The notes under the pieces were generated by a model, which saw only the letters and a list, made by a program, of their open reading frames with translations, did no database searches and had not been told where the DNA came from. DNA of 64,000 nt from Alphaproteobacteria bacterium. GTDB taxonomy: Bacteria; Planctomycetota; Phycisphaerae; UBA1845. The stretch covers positions 124,001 to 188,000 of the forward strand of contig JANQQE010000032.1 of the NCBI GenBank assembly GCA_028285105.1. Direction: 5' to 3'. Of the stretch, positions 63,495-64,000 are shown piece after piece (the first letter of the stretch is position 1; each line of letters begins with the position of its first letter). Position numbers and translations under genes: made by a program.

Positions 63495-64000
63495 ATGATC
63501 AATTGCCCCAAATGCGGCTATTCACTCGAAGGCCTGCCCGAGGTTCATGTCTGTCCAGAGTGCGGGCTGGACTATTACGGGGAGACACTTTGTTTAGAGT
63601 TTAAGGCGCACTCGGATTCGTGGAGGACCATCGCATTGACAGTGGTGGGAACTTCATGGATCGCGCTGGTCCCGGCGTATCGCGCCCAATCTTACTGGAA
63701 GCTCGTTTTTCTCCTCTGGTTGTTTGCTGTGGTTTTTAGAATAATTGCCCACATGTATCGATCGATGCCCGAGAACCAGGGAGAATTCATTGTCGATCGC
63801 AAAGGAATCCGGATGTCGCGCCCAAAGCGTGGCTCCAAGTTCATCGCGATTTCAATCATCAAACGAGCCAATTACAGTATTTGGACCGGACGGCTCGTAT
63901 TGTTTGGACACGACGCTCAGAAACTGCTCTCCATTCAGTATTGGGAACTGGGGGGACAAGCGAATGCAAAAAAATGTGCCCAGAGGATCAACAGTCTTAT
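63495..64000 (+). CDS. Zinc-ribbon membrane protein (runs off right edge)
   Basis: The first 168 codons of a gene continuing past the window. It starts with the ribbon MINCPKCGYSLEGL...CPECG, here at the N-terminus rather than the C-terminus. Two hydrophobic stretches follow (IALTVVGTSWIALVPAY and LVFLLWLFAVVFRIIAHMY). A soluble segment resembles a PH-like beta domain (GEFIVDRKGIRMSRP; SKFIAISIIKRANYSIW). Found by direct translation because no stop falls inside the window. It is related through its ribbon to the genes at 5996 and 38920-42988. Function unknown. Confidence 0.8.
   Translation, partial: MINCPKCGYSLEGLPEVHVCPECGLDYYGETLCLEFKAHSDSWRTIALTVVGTSWIALVPAYRAQSYWKLVFLLWLFAVVFRIIAHMYRSMPENQGEFIVDRKGIRMSRPKRGSKFIAISIIKRANYSIWTGRLVLFGHDAQKLLSIQYWELGGQANAKKCAQRINSL

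Noticed and set aside
1-64000. CRISPR arrays, insertion sequences, prophage genes, replication origin
   Set aside because: No regularly spaced repeats, transposase or integrase motifs, phage proteins, dnaA gene or DnaA-box cluster were seen.

Overview
The window looks like chromosomal DNA of a Gram-negative-type bacterium, most likely a planctomycete and perhaps a Phycisphaerae-like lineage. This is inferred from family content, not from a 16S gene, which is absent. Supporting traits are several small membrane proteins ending in a CxxCGYxLxG...CPECG zinc ribbon, a DUF4159 protein, long secreted or lipoprotein genes of unknown role, a Ser/Thr kinase with TPRs, and a 5S rRNA gene standing alone with its own promoter. 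Base composition looks even throughout. I saw no transposase, integrase, phage gene, CRISPR array or tRNA.

Layout. 1-5.7 kb: edge of apt (purine salvage), then a pyrophosphate-energised ion pump with unusual insertions, rsfS and argS. 6-17 kb: a zinc-ribbon membrane protein, a zinc-ribbon/kinase/TPR protein, an amidase-fold-like protein, a 95-residue protein with a perfect Shine-Dalgarno, a 1385-residue AAA+/coiled-coil protein, a FlgM-like protein, a lipoprotein amidase and a tiny lipoprotein. 17-26.5 kb: six tightly packed minus-strand genes. Four encode secreted or membrane proteins (a toroid plus two DUF4159-like domains, an SH3-like protein, a gluzincin-type peptidase, an unknown), and two encode a LolD/MacB-type ABC transporter. 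27-33.6 kb: a TSUP exporter, DUF423, FxsA, a candidate structured small RNA, DUF547 and DUF1015 proteins, queC, and a PilT-like ATPase. 33.6-34.6 kb: a gene-free stretch ending in repeats.

34.6-43 kb: a methyltransferase, a MATE exporter, an ALDH7-type dehydrogenase, a two-domain oxidoreductase, and a local family of zinc-ribbon genes (one frameshifted, one internally duplicated, one single-module). 43-49 kb, minus strand: 5S rRNA, cdaR and cdaA (c-di-AMP synthesis), a pseudopilin, a PilZ protein, yidD and a lipoprotein hydrolase. 49-64 kb: dnaE, a lipoprotein with two RskA-like domains, a repeat-rich gap, an MsbA-like exporter with a periplasmic insertion, a large secreted metalloprotease, a lipoprotein, an M20 deacylase directly followed by hutF, and the start of another zinc-ribbon protein.

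The best candidates for something undescribed are the six-gene envelope operon (17172-26532), the AAA+/coiled-coil protein (10845-15002), the structured RNA with an anti-Shine-Dalgarno-like tract (about 28921-29166) and the expanding zinc-ribbon module family (38920-42988).
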